Shown here one piece after another: positions 6,396 to 15,619 of a stretch of 64,000 bases of DNA. Below the pieces are notes generated by a model. That model was not told the DNA's origin. It saw only the letters and a list, made by a program, of their open reading frames with translations, and ran no database searches. The DNA comes from Cytophagales bacterium (GTDB lineage Bacteria > Bacteroidota > Bacteroidia > Cytophagales > UBA9547), in NCBI GenBank assembly GCA_013297755.1, contig JAAFIH010000024.1:1-64000 (forward strand). The letters are read 5' to 3'. Position 1 is the stretch's first letter, and each line of letters begins with the position of its first letter. The position numbers were made by a program, and so were the translations under genes.

Positions 6396-9300
6396 ATGAA
6401 ATTAAAATCAATAAATACCTCAATAATAGTAATGTTATCATGTTTGATGGCCATAGGTCAAGGTGGAAATTGGCAAACTAAAAGCTCTCTAACTACCAAC
6501 AACACTTTGATAGGTGCTAGGTTTGGTGCAGTTAGTTTTTCTATCGATGGCAAAGGATATTATGGTACTGGTAGTTTGTTAAGTTCTAATCAAAAATTTA
6601 AAGACTTTTGGAGCTACGATCCAATAACTGATAGGTGGACTCAAATAGCTGATTTGAGTGGAGATGCACGAAGCAGTGCTTTTTCTTTTGCTTTGTCTGG
6701 TTTTGGTTATGTAGGTGGTGGACGAACTAGCAATGCATCATCTGATCAAATGTTTAAATATTTTCCGTCTTCTAATAATTGGCAATGGTTTACCAACGTA
6801 CCTAAAGATTTGACTACTGCTACTGGTAGAGTGGGTGCTTTTGCAACTTCTATTGAAGAGGCTGGTCTAGCTTACGTTGGTGGAGGTGGCGACACTGAGT
6901 ATAATAAAGCTGCATCTGCTAACTACTACAAAGACTTTTGGGAATTTAACCCCAGTGACCGTTTTTTTTGGCGTAGACTAACTGATATGCCTAAAATAAA
7001 CAAAGATGCTGCTATGTTGGGGCGACAGTATGTGCCCTGGCCTGGTATTATTGCTAGAGAGCTTTATGTGTTTTGTGGAGACGAAAAAGGCGAAAGCTAC
7101 ACCAATAAAGTATGGAAATTCGTAATTTCGTCTAATCTAACAGATGTGGGGAATTGGCAAGTACCTAATTATGTATATCCTGGTGGAAACGCATTGCACC
7201 CTGTTGCTTTTAAAATGGATAACAACAATTATTATATTGGAAGTGGTTTACTTACAATTAACACTAATAATTATGTTTCTTCATCAGATTTTTATAGGTT
7301 TAGTCCAATAAATCAAAATTTTTGTAAATTATCCAGTTTGCCAGACGGGCGATATCATCCTGCTGCATTTGCCATTTCTAATGCTAATGGCAACAAGGGC
7401 TATGTGGTTGGTGGACTTGCTGGCGACCCTACAAGTTCAAATATTACTAATAACACCAATTACGAATACTCTCCATTGGCAATTACAACTTCTGTTGTAC
7501 CTTTGGTTAGTACTTGCACTAGCCTTAGCATTAATTTTACAAACGATTGTAGTTATTCGGGAAACATTACGGCCGAGTTAGTGAGTGCTACTGGCATAGC
7601 TATTACACCATTATCTGGAACTATAGGAACAGCAACAGCAGGTACTTCTTCTATTACTTTAAATTTTAATACAGTAACTCCTGGCAGATATAGGGTTCGT
7701 CTTAAGGCAAACACAGGTGCTTCTCTTGTTAGTTCCCCTAGTACTTTTGTGATTACTGTTTCAGGTGTACCTTCATTGCCAGAAGCAACTATTTCATTAC
7801 TTGCTAACATGTGTTCTGGTAGAATTATACCTGCAATTATTACCTCTGCACCAGGTATAAGTTATACTTGGTCTGTTACAGGTGGTAGCTCTTTGTTGGC
7901 ATCTGTAGGTAGTACTGCTACTGTTACAGGTATATCAAGTGCTGATTTTAATATAATTGTCAAAAGAGTATCAACCTTGTGTGGTATAACTGATTTTGTA
8001 ACTAGAACTGGCTCATCTTGGATAACCCCTAATACACCATTTCTTACTGGTCCATCTTTTGTTTGTGTTAATCAAATTGCAAAATATACTGGAGTTGGTT
8101 CCTCATCATCTCAGGGTGGTAATTATGCTATAAGAAAAATTGGTATAGGTACTTTAACTCAATTTTCAGCTAGTGAGGCCAATTTTGTTAGTTCTATACC
8201 TGGGGTACTTACTTTAACTTGTTTTTTTAATAACAGATGTCCTTCGGATCCTATGACACCCAGAATTATTACAGTTGTAGGCACTATATCACCAAATCTC
8301 AGCATTGTGGGTAGCAATTTACTTTGTGCTAATAATACATACACTTACTCCATTCCTCAAAATTTCAACACAACTTATACTTGGTCTGTAACTGGTGCTG
8401 CTAGCATTTTGGGCGTAAACCAAAATACTTGCACAATAACAGGTATTGGTGCTGGTTCGTTTTTGCTATCTGTGCGACAAAGCAATTTTTGCAGTACAGA
8501 AGTTTCTACTTTGGCTGGTGTATCTAATGGGTTATTGGCAAATCCTACCATTACTGGTCTAACTACGATTTGCTCTAATACATTCGTTACTTATAGTGTT
8601 GTTACACAAGTGGGTGCAAATTACTTATGGAATGTAGGTGCAAATGCAACCTTTTTGGGAGGAAATGCAAGTAATGTAGTTTCTTTGACTGGCTTAAGTG
8701 GTATTGCAACTTCTTTAATGGCAAAAGTATTTAATTCTTGTAGCACTGTTAATAGCTCTTTTTTAATAGATTACAGCGAAAATATTTCCATTAATGGAGC
8801 TCCATCTTTTTGTGTTAAAAATTATACTATTTATACTGTTGCTTCTATCGTTGGTGCTTCTTATATTTGGAGTGTAAGCGGTAATGCCACTTTTATTTCA
8901 AATCTAAATTCCATGACAATTACATCTAGCGTAGTTGGTCTTTTAAATATTGCATGTACAGTAAATACTTTGTGTAAACCTACTGCTGGTATTGCAAGCA
9001 AGCAAATTTCGGTCTATAACTCTTGCTGTATCAACTCCTATTTTGTAAACATAGGAGGTTGGGCAAACCCAGACCCAAATAGGCTACCTCATGAAATAGG
9101 TTCACCTGGTACTACTACCATATTGAGTGGAGGGGTTACTTTCAACGGCTCTTATCATTTAATTGGTAATGTACAAATGAGCGGCAATATCAGCTTCATG
9201 CCAGGCAGCAAACTATATGCTGACGAAGGAGCTATTATTTCTTTTACAGGTGCAAACGTAAGTATCAATGGCACCTTATTGACTTCTACTTGTCCTTCTA

Positions 9301-11252
9301 CTGCTCAAATGATTTTAAGCCCTTATGGACCAGTATTTTATAATTATTGGGGTGGATTGTTTTTGGTAAATAATTCTGCCATAAATATAAACAATAATAC
9401 AACCATTTCTGGCTCAACTACAGCATTGCTTGTAAATGGAAACCAAAACACAAGTTATCAAATCAAGAACACCTTGTTTTTTAACAATATTTCTGGAATT
9501 GTTGATATAAATAGAAACAATTATTCGACTAATCCTACCATACAAAACTCAAGATTTATAGGGGATAATGGTTTTGTTTACCAAGCTTTAGGATTGTCAA
9601 ATGGTACTGCAGATGCACTAGGCACTGTAAAAATACAAAATAATACTATTACAGGAATAACAGGACCTTATGCTGTGTATGTATACAGAGGAAGCGTAGA
9701 AATGTCAAATAATCATATAAAAAATGTTCCAATAGGAATATTCTGTGATTATGATATGACACACACAGATGACAATTTTAGTAATAAAATAATAAAAAAT
9801 AATAATTTTTTATTAAAGCAGACTACAACATCCTTTAATGATTTTCCTTGGGCTGTATACGGTCAAAATGTTAGTGTTTTTTTAAACTATTCAAAAAATA
9901 CACATATTTATGAAAACAAAATATCCCCAGACCCTAGTATAAACATTACGTATTTTAATACAATAGGGATATTGGCATCATGGACAGGAAATATTTATAA
10001 CAATACAATTTCAGGAATAAATGATGGTGTATGGTTACAATCAAATTTTCAAACTACATTCATTGGCAATAACTTAACAGGAAATAGTATAGGGGCTAAT
10101 TTGTATAATCAATATAGCCATGACGATAAATTTATGCGATGCAATAAAATAGATGGCTCTGGTGCTGTAAATCCTATTGGATTGAAATTTACCTCAGTAG
10201 ATGTGTATCCTTTTTCTTTTGGCACTGCCACATCTCCAGCTGGCAACAAATTCCTCAATAATGCCACTGATATTCAAAACAACGCCTCTAGCAGCTTAGA
10301 ATATTTTGTTGGTGCTAATGAACTTTCTCCAAATCCATCAGGTCTTGTTGCATTAACAAACGTTGCCGCACTTGCCCAATGTGCCTTTAGTGGATACCCT
10401 GCTGGCAATGGCAGAATGGAAGCTACAGAGCCACAGAAAAAAGCACTTGGTTTGGATGAACTAAAAGATAGTTTACGCTACCAAGTTGGAAACAAATCAA
10501 GACAGAAATATTATCAGAACGAAATTATTCAAGCATACAAATCTGCTAATGATTTGCTTGGATTAGAAAACTATGCCACTTCAGTAGTTAATTGCAATAA
10601 AGAAGCATATTATGATATTTACTTATATATGATGTACGATTATTTGATGAAAGGCAATAGGTCGGCAGCAGATCATTGCAAACAAGCTGCTTTGCAGCCA
10701 AATCCGGAAGAGCCTTATGTGAAAGCTCCTGTTTTGTGGTTCTATTATAACATGAATCCCCCATCAAAACTCATGCTCTATGGCAAAATGCCTACCATGA
10801 CCAAAGCAGACAGTAGCACTTTGGCTTACGTTGCCCAAAGTGGCACTAGCTATGCCACAGACGCTTGCAGAGAATTGTCGTTTTTCTACAGAGGCTATGT
10901 ATGTCCTACTACACCTGCTTACAAACTTGTAAACAAACGTTGTTTACAGACTACGAGAAAAGAACAAACAAACGGAGGCGTAAGCTATGATTCAAACGCA
11001 CTATTGCAAGTATCCCCAAACCCCGCAACCGATGTAGTAAACATTGTGTACAAAGCACCAGCAGAGTCAATAGATATTAAAATATCGCTGTTTAATAGCA
11101 GCAGCTTTCAAAAACTAGAAGAATGGCAAGTAGAAAACAATGTAGGAAACATATCACTTTCTACTAAAACGTATCATTCTGGTTTGTATCTTTGTATACT
11201 CACTGCCAATGGCAAAGTACTTGGTACTCAAAAATTAGCTATTATTAAATAA
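6396..11252 (+). CDS. Kelch / Ig-like / beta-helix T9SS surface protein
   Basis: A 1618-residue exported protein. After a signal peptide (residues 1-21, ending AIGQ) come about 335 residues of Kelch-type propeller repeats (GYYGTGS..., GYVGGG..., DFWEFNPSD). A series of PKD/Ig-like domains follows to about residue 876 (recurring SYTWSVTG, YTWSVTGAA, YIWSVSGNA). A right-handed beta-helix begins near residue 877 (NNTITGI, NNHIKNV, YNNTISGI). A helical segment with YQNEIIQAYKSA precedes the sorting domain. Residues about 1536-1618 are a T9SS type A sorting domain (VSPNPATDVVNI ... GLYLCIL ... KLAIIK), so it should cross the outer membrane by T9SS and be anchored or released. Adhesion or carbohydrate binding is inferred from the folds only. 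No catalytic motif was recognised. Confidence 0.9.
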   Translation: MKLKSINTSIIVMLSCLMAIGQGGNWQTKSSLTTNNTLIGARFGAVSFSIDGKGYYGTGSLLSSNQKFKDFWSYDPITDRWTQIADLSGDARSSAFSFALSGFGYVGGGRTSNASSDQMFKYFPSSNNWQWFTNVPKDLTTATGRVGAFATSIEEAGLAYVGGGGDTEYNKAASANYYKDFWEFNPSDRFFWRRLTDMPKINKDAAMLGRQYVPWPGIIARELYVFCGDEKGESYTNKVWKFVISSNLTDVGNWQVPNYVYPGGNALHPVAFKMDNNNYYIGSGLLTINTNNYVSSSDFYRFSPINQNFCKLSSLPDGRYHPAAFAISNANGNKGYVVGGLAGDPTSSNITNNTNYEYSPLAITTSVVPLVSTCTSLSINFTNDCSYSGNITAELVSATGIAITPLSGTIGTATAGTSSITLNFNTVTPGRYRVRLKANTGASLVSSPSTFVITVSGVPSLPEATISLLANMCSGRIIPAIITSAPGISYTWSVTGGSSLLASVGSTATVTGISSADFNIIVKRVSTLCGITDFVTRTGSSWITPNTPFLTGPSFVCVNQIAKYTGVGSSSSQGGNYAIRKIGIGTLTQFSASEANFVSSIPGVLTLTCFFNNRCPSDPMTPRIITVVGTISPNLSIVGSNLLCANNTYTYSIPQNFNTTYTWSVTGAASILGVNQNTCTITGIGAGSFLLSVRQSNFCSTEVSTLAGVSNGLLANPTITGLTTICSNTFVTYSVVTQVGANYLWNVGANATFLGGNASNVVSLTGLSGIATSLMAKVFNSCSTVNSSFLIDYSENISINGAPSFCVKNYTIYTVASIVGASYIWSVSGNATFISNLNSMTITSSVVGLLNIACTVNTLCKPTAGIASKQISVYNSCCINSYFVNIGGWANPDPNRLPHEIGSPGTTTILSGGVTFNGSYHLIGNVQMSGNISFMPGSKLYADEGAIISFTGANVSINGTLLTSTCPSTAQMILSPYGPVFYNYWGGLFLVNNSAININNNTTISGSTTALLVNGNQNTSYQIKNTLFFNNISGIVDINRNNYSTNPTIQNSRFIGDNGFVYQALGLSNGTADALGTVKIQNNTITGITGPYAVYVYRGSVEMSNNHIKNVPIGIFCDYDMTHTDDNFSNKIIKNNNFLLKQTTTSFNDFPWAVYGQNVSVFLNYSKNTHIYENKISPDPSINITYFNTIGILASWTGNIYNNTISGINDGVWLQSNFQTTFIGNNLTGNSIGANLYNQYSHDDKFMRCNKIDGSGAVNPIGLKFTSVDVYPFSFGTATSPAGNKFLNNATDIQNNASSSLEYFVGANELSPNPSGLVALTNVAALAQCAFSGYPAGNGRMEATEPQKKALGLDELKDSLRYQVGNKSRQKYYQNEIIQAYKSANDLLGLENYATSVVNCNKEAYYDIYLYMMYDYLMKGNRSAADHCKQAALQPNPEEPYVKAPVLWFYYNMNPPSKLMLYGKMPTMTKADSSTLAYVAQSGTSYATDACRELSFFYRGYVCPTTPAYKLVNKRCLQTTRKEQTNGGVSYDSNALLQVSPNPATDVVNIVYKAPAESIDIKISLFNSSSFQKLEEWQVENNVGNISLSTKTYHSGLYLCILTANGKVLGTQKLAIIK

Positions 11253-11253
11253 C

Positions 11254-13098
11254 ATGAAGTATAAATCTTTTTTTGAGGGTGTTTCTGTTCGAAACACCCT
11301 CAAATTATTTAGTATATTTTTACTATCACAAATCCAAAGCTTTGCACAACCAAGCATAATATGGGAAAAGAAATATAGCTTTTTGTCGGGCAAAACAATT
11401 GTAGAATCAATAGATACTTCTGAAACACATATCTATTTATATACTCAAGATAGGTCATCGAGCTATATTAATAAATCTACATTTTTAAAAACAAATCTAA
11501 TTAACGGAGATACTGTTTGGACTAAGCGATTTAATTTTAGTTTTACTGGAATTGAATTTGCACCAATAAAATATGCCAATCATTCTGTTTTTATAGGTGG
11601 ATCAGAACATAAAAGATATATAGGTACTGATACTATGTTATTTCAAGTTGTTAACTTGGATACCAATTCAAACGTAAAATTTCATCGTTCATTTAGGGCT
11701 ATTCCACCTTGGCACCAAATTATCAGCACATCCATTTATACTAACAGTATCAATGATTTTTATTTTTTTGGACAAACAGCATCTCTTATTCCAATAAATG
11801 AAGGATATGGCAGAAAATTTATGGTAAACAATTTGGATAGTTTAGGGAATTTAAAATGGAGGAAAATATATTTTGCTCCAAATATTATTACGGTAGATGC
11901 ACCAGCCAATATGTTTAAATATAATGCTACTAATTTTATGCTGTATGGGCATGGGGGTAACCTAACACCTAAATACCCCTATATTGTTAAAATACGACCC
12001 AATGGAGATACCATAAAAACCAAAAATTACAATGAGACTTTTCGGGAATACCATCCAGAAAGAGGCATAGGTTTATATGCCAAAAATAATAGTGTTTATG
12101 TGTCAGGCATGGTAGGCAATGCCGCTCAACCGAACACCCAACGTAGCTTTTTAATCAAAACGGATACTAATTTAGTAAAACTATGGGAGATAACATTGGG
12201 AACTATGGGTTGTGGTAGCTCTCGTATTTTTGAACTCAAAAACGACACCATTTTGTTTTGCACTTGGCAATCGTTAGCCAATAAAATATGGTTATATAAA
12301 ATATTACCAAATGGCACTATCGCAGATAGCACTGCACTTACAGCCAATGTGAGTTCATTTTTAGAAATGAGAGGGGCTGTGTTGCGAGGTGATGGTTCGT
12401 TGCTTTTAGCTGGTGCAGCAGACAATGTGGCGTACGTAGTAAAAATCGCTACCTCATCAAAACCACAACCTACACAGTATACTACAGGAGTAGAGTCTTT
12501 TCTACCTCCAAGCCCAACTATTAGAGGGGTACAAACCATACCTTGCAATAGTTTGCCAGGAACTTATTTCTACGAAAACAACGCTATTGATTACAGAGCC
12601 AAATACACTTGGGAAGTGCCAAATGCCACTATACTCAGCACCCAAGACCAAGGCAGAACAGGTGCCAGCCTGCAATGGAATGGCTCAGGCATACACACCA
12701 TTACAGTAACAGCCACCAATCACACTACACTAGAAAAAAGCATAGGAATGTATACTGTTACCGTTTGTAGCAACACTTGTGTTGGAGTTGGTTGTCTGCC
12801 ACAAGGAATAGAAGATAATGTAAAAATTAAAAATGTAAGGCAATTTGTGATTACACCAAACCCTGCAAGTGATTATATAAGCGTTAGCTATGCACTTTCA
12901 AAATCACTTAAAAACGCAAAAATTGTGATTTACAACGCTGTGTCTATGCAAACGATAACAGAATATGAATTGCCAGCATATTCAAGCGAAGGTTTGGTAA
13001 GTTTTGCATTGCCTTCGATGTCTATTGGATTGTATATGTGTAGCCTCGAGGTAGAAGGACATCGCATAAATACCAAAAAATTAGCTATTATTAAATAA
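11254..13098 (+). CDS. T9SS-targeted secreted protein with PKD-like domain
   Basis: This 614-residue protein starts 1 bp after the Kelch gene ends, so the two are cotranslated. The N-terminus is a signal peptide whose hydrophobic core (LKLFSIFLLSQIQSFAQ) begins only near residue 16, after an unusual FFEGVSVRNT stretch encoded by a perfect palindrome. The middle is a beta-propeller-like region of W/Y-rich repeats. Residues about 430-505 look PKD-like (ATYTWEVPNATI-type, then TITVTA). Residues about 530-614 are a T9SS type A domain (ITPNPASDYISVSY ... GLYMCSL ... KLAIIK). Its last six residues equal those of the Kelch protein. Function is unknown. Confidence 0.85.
   Translation: MKYKSFFEGVSVRNTLKLFSIFLLSQIQSFAQPSIIWEKKYSFLSGKTIVESIDTSETHIYLYTQDRSSSYINKSTFLKTNLINGDTVWTKRFNFSFTGIEFAPIKYANHSVFIGGSEHKRYIGTDTMLFQVVNLDTNSNVKFHRSFRAIPPWHQIISTSIYTNSINDFYFFGQTASLIPINEGYGRKFMVNNLDSLGNLKWRKIYFAPNIITVDAPANMFKYNATNFMLYGHGGNLTPKYPYIVKIRPNGDTIKTKNYNETFREYHPERGIGLYAKNNSVYVSGMVGNAAQPNTQRSFLIKTDTNLVKLWEITLGTMGCGSSRIFELKNDTILFCTWQSLANKIWLYKILPNGTIADSTALTANVSSFLEMRGAVLRGDGSLLLAGAADNVAYVVKIATSSKPQPTQYTTGVESFLPPSPTIRGVQTIPCNSLPGTYFYENNAIDYRAKYTWEVPNATILSTQDQGRTGASLQWNGSGIHTITVTATNHTTLEKSIGMYTVTVCSNTCVGVGCLPQGIEDNVKIKNVRQFVITPNPASDYISVSYALSKSLKNAKIVIYNAVSMQTITEYELPAYSSEGLVSFALPSMSIGLYMCSLEVEGHRINTKKLAIIK
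11272..11304. repeat. Perfect 14-bp palindrome inside a signal-peptide coding region
   Basis: TTTGAGGGTGTTTC (11272-11285) and GAAACACCCTCAAA (11291-11304) are exact complements around a 5-nt loop, starting 18 nt after the start codon of the 614-residue protein. It encodes the FEGVSVRNTLK stretch before the hydrophobic core. It resembles the intergenic palindromes at 308-338 and 1477-1512 in form, though not in sequence. Confidence 0.85.
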
Positions 13099-13133
13099 AA
13101 TTTAACTCATAAATATAAAATATTTTACTTTTA

Positions 13134-13475
13134 TTCATTCCCTTTGTGCCATAAACCACATTGGAAATAAAAAAAGCCCCATTTTGGGGCTTTTTTTGTA
13201 AGTAAGAATTTTATAAATCATCTATATTTTTGAGATAATAGTCGGCTTGTTGCAACAATTCGGATTTGGCGGTAACATCCATTTTTTTCCATACCTGATA
13301 CATCATGCCTATACGAGGATTTTTGGCCAGTTTTGATTCATGTTTATCATAAAAATTCCAGTATAAACTATTGAATGGACAGGCCCTGTGGCCTGTTTTT
13401 TTGGCTTTATCGTAATAACAACCTGTGCAATAGGAACTCATCTTGTTGATATAGGTGGCCGAACTTACATATGGC
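13134..13475. repeat. 342-bp direct repeat, copy B (right boundary of T9SS island)
   Basis: Partner of 5030-5371. This copy is continuous with the complete FeS photolyase gene, so it is the original context, or the restored one. Recombination between the copies would remove 8104 bp and leave both glnN and the photolyase gene intact. Confidence 0.95.
13169..13197. terminator. Bidirectional terminator between T9SS gene and photolyase operon
   Basis: The arms at 13169-13181 (AAAAAAAGCCCCA) and 13185-13197 (TGGGGCTTTTTTT) flank a TTT loop, with an A-run on one side and a T-run on the other. It serves the convergent 614-residue protein gene and the photolyase operon. Confidence 0.9.
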
Positions 13476-14752
13476 TTGGTACCTACTATGCCGCCATCGG
13501 CAAATTGGCTCATTCCACGAGTATTTGTGATTTCTACCCACTCGATGGCATCTATATAAATACCTAAGTACCAGGCATCTACGGCATCAGGATGTACGCC
13601 AGCCAATAGTGCAAAATTGCCAGTAACCATCAATCGTTGAATGTGGTGAGCATACGCATATTGCAAAGATTGTTGGATAGAACATTTGAGGCAATTCATT
13701 TTTGTTTTGCCTGTCCAGAACCATTGAGGTAATGATTGTGTGTTTTCAAAATAATTTAATGCAGCATAGTCTGGCATTTTGAGCCAGTAGATACCACGCA
13801 TATACTCTCGCCACCCTATAATTTGTCGCACAAAGCCTTCTAATTGATGGTATGCTATTTTAGATGTATTATTTTGGTAAGTTTCTATAGCAGCATCTAC
13901 AACTTCTTTGGGAGAAATCAATTTTATATTCATCGAAAATGAAAGCCTAGAATGATACAACGACCATTCGTTGGGAGCCATGGCATCTTGAAAAGTACCA
14001 AAAAGTGGCAAGCAGTTTTCACAAAAATAAGCCAATAACTCCAACGATTGTTGTCTATTGATGGGCCAAAGAAAATGTTTGCTATCTACAAAACCAATCG
14101 TTTTGATATTTGCTTTTTCGATACTGGAAGCTATCAGAGTAAGATCGTTTTCAAAACACAAAGGAGGTGTGGGTTTGTGATTATTTGGTAATTTTTGGCG
14201 ATTGTCTTCATCAAAATTCCATTTATCATTCAAAGGTTTATCGCCATCTACAATCAAAACCTGGTGTTTTTTTCGCATATATCGATAAAAAGTTTCCATC
14301 AAATACATTTTTTTGCCTTCAAACAACTGTTGTAGCTCGTGGCGGTGGCTATAAAAATGCTCAGTATCAAAAACCTTTGAAGTAATTTTTGATTGATTTG
14401 TAATTTTTTTTAATAACTCATCCAACCTATATTCATCAGGCTGCTGATACTCGAAGTGGGTAAATTGATGCTTTTGTATTAAACTATCGCAATTAGCATC
14501 AAAACTTTGCAAATTATCAACATCGTTGATAGCCATGTAGATAACTTGGTGGCCACGTTGAATCAGATATTGCCTAAAATATTGCATAGCAGCAAAAAAA
14601 GCCATTACTTTTTGGATATGATGCAGCGCATAATCGGTTTCTGATTTTATCTCCATGATGGTATAAACGATAGAATCATCAACCGTTTTGTACCAAGAAT
14701 GATTGCTATTGAGCTGATCGCCCAAGATTAATCGCAAAGTTTTTTGTGTCAT
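13211..14752 (-). CDS. Iron-sulfur photolyase/cryptochrome (FeS-BCP, PhrB type)
   Basis: The 513-residue protein starts MTQKTLRLILGDQLNSNHSW, the hallmark N-terminus of 'photolyase-related' proteins, now known as bacterial (6-4) photolyases with a [4Fe-4S] cluster. Four cysteines at 354, 442, 445 and 458 have spacings 88/3/13, the same as I recall for the cluster ligands of Agrobacterium PhrB (350, 438, 441, 454). The GGIVGTKPYVSSATYI segment precedes the last three. It would bind FAD and repair (6-4) UV photoproducts using light. It is the last gene of a four-gene operon, 2 bp after the DUF2256 gene. Its 3' end is duplicated at 5107-5371. Confidence 0.93.
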   Translation of the reverse strand: MTQKTLRLILGDQLNSNHSWYKTVDDSIVYTIMEIKSETDYALHHIQKVMAFFAAMQYFRQYLIQRGHQVIYMAINDVDNLQSFDANCDSLIQKHQFTHFEYQQPDEYRLDELLKKITNQSKITSKVFDTEHFYSHRHELQQLFEGKKMYLMETFYRYMRKKHQVLIVDGDKPLNDKWNFDEDNRQKLPNNHKPTPPLCFENDLTLIASSIEKANIKTIGFVDSKHFLWPINRQQSLELLAYFCENCLPLFGTFQDAMAPNEWSLYHSRLSFSMNIKLISPKEVVDAAIETYQNNTSKIAYHQLEGFVRQIIGWREYMRGIYWLKMPDYAALNYFENTQSLPQWFWTGKTKMNCLKCSIQQSLQYAYAHHIQRLMVTGNFALLAGVHPDAVDAWYLGIYIDAIEWVEITNTRGMSQFADGGIVGTKPYVSSATYINKMSSYCTGCYYDKAKKTGHRACPFNSLYWNFYDKHESKLAKNPRIGMMYQVWKKMDVTAKSELLQQADYYLKNIDDL

Positions 14753-14754
14753 AT

Positions 14755-14892
14755 TTATTTATTATTTCTGCATCTATCGCTACAATATCTTACTTCGTTC
14801 CAGTTTTTTTCCCATTTCTTTCGCCAAGCAAATGGTTTGAGGCACACCACACAAATCTTGGAAGGTAGATTTTCTTTTTTTACGCCTTTCAT
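14755..14892 (-). CDS. DUF2256 zinc-ribbon-like protein
   Basis: A 45-residue frame from the ATG at 14892-14890 to TAA at 14757-14755 reads [17 protein letters not shown]... then WRKKWEKNW and RYCSDRC. This is the DUF2256 family: 'NLPSKxCxVCxxPFxWRKKWxxxWxxVxYCSxRC', with four Cys (CVVC and CSDRC) able to bind one zinc. The family is regularly found beside photolyase/cryptochrome genes, and here it sits between DUF2071 (13 bp away) and the FeS photolyase (2 bp away). A supporting role for the photolyase is inferred from the context only. Confidence 0.9.
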   Translation of the reverse strand: MKGVKKENLPSKICVVCLKPFAWRKKWEKNWNEVRYCSDRCRNNK

Positions 14893-14905
14893 TATAATAT
14901 ATTTA

Positions 14906-15619
14906 TCAGAAACTTACTCTTTGCCAATCCACAGAAATATCAGAACCTTGAGCCAAAAACACAGAATGTGGTGGAGTTGCATCTAAAATTTTAAAATCAG
15001 AACCATAAAAAGATTCAAAATGGCAATTTATTATATAATCATTTACTGTAAATATCTGCCATTGGGGATGATTAATTTTGTATGCTATACTTTGCTTAGA
15101 ATCTACTTTTGTGTATCCATAGTAATGTTCAAAAATAAACTCTTCCATACTGCCAATAGGCATAGATTTAGGTAAAATTTCGGCATTTACGAGCATACTT
15201 TGCCATTTGGATTTTACTTTCCATTGATATTCGATCTGTTGATTTTGAGCATCAATAGACCAGTTATGTTTGGTAGGAATGGCCGTATAGTGTTCTTTGT
15301 AGAGCTTATTGGCCACCCAAGCCACTATTTTGTTTGGCACAGTTTCATTGATAAAAACTACACCACGTTGAGTAATGTTTCCAACTTTTCGGGTTACATA
15401 AAATCTCAGATTTACTTCTTCAAAAGTACCCATCCATGGAATTGGGACAGAAAAAATAGAAGTATTTTTAAATAAAAATCCAACTAAACTTACATACATT
15501 TTTTCTTGATAATAATCTAAAGTTACTCCATTGGGTAAATAAGGCGTAAGAATATTTGGATCTATTTCATAATTTGCCATGATTAAATTTTGCCAATTTG
15601 CTTTCAAAAAAGTTTTCAT
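14906..15619 (-). CDS. DUF2071 (YqjF-like) protein
   Basis: The 237-residue protein reads [21 protein letters not shown]..., then [11 protein letters not shown] and [11 protein letters not shown], the signature of DUF2071. The family fold is related to acetoacetate decarboxylase-like barrels, but its reaction is unknown. Its ATG overlaps the stop of the upstream photolyase gene by 4 nt (15616-15619), a clear sign of translational coupling. No signal peptide is seen, so it is probably cytoplasmic. Such proteins recur in Bacteroidota photolyase operons, suggesting a part in the light response, but this is inference. Confidence 0.88.
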   Translation of the reverse strand: MKTFLKANWQNLIMANYEIDPNILTPYLPNGVTLDYYQEKMYVSLVGFLFKNTSIFSVPIPWMGTFEEVNLRFYVTRKVGNITQRGVVFINETVPNKIVAWVANKLYKEHYTAIPTKHNWSIDAQNQQIEYQWKVKSKWQSMLVNAEILPKSMPIGSMEEFIFEHYYGYTKVDSKQSIAYKINHPQWQIFTVNDYIINCHFESFYGSDFKILDATPPHSVFLAQGSDISVDWQRVSF

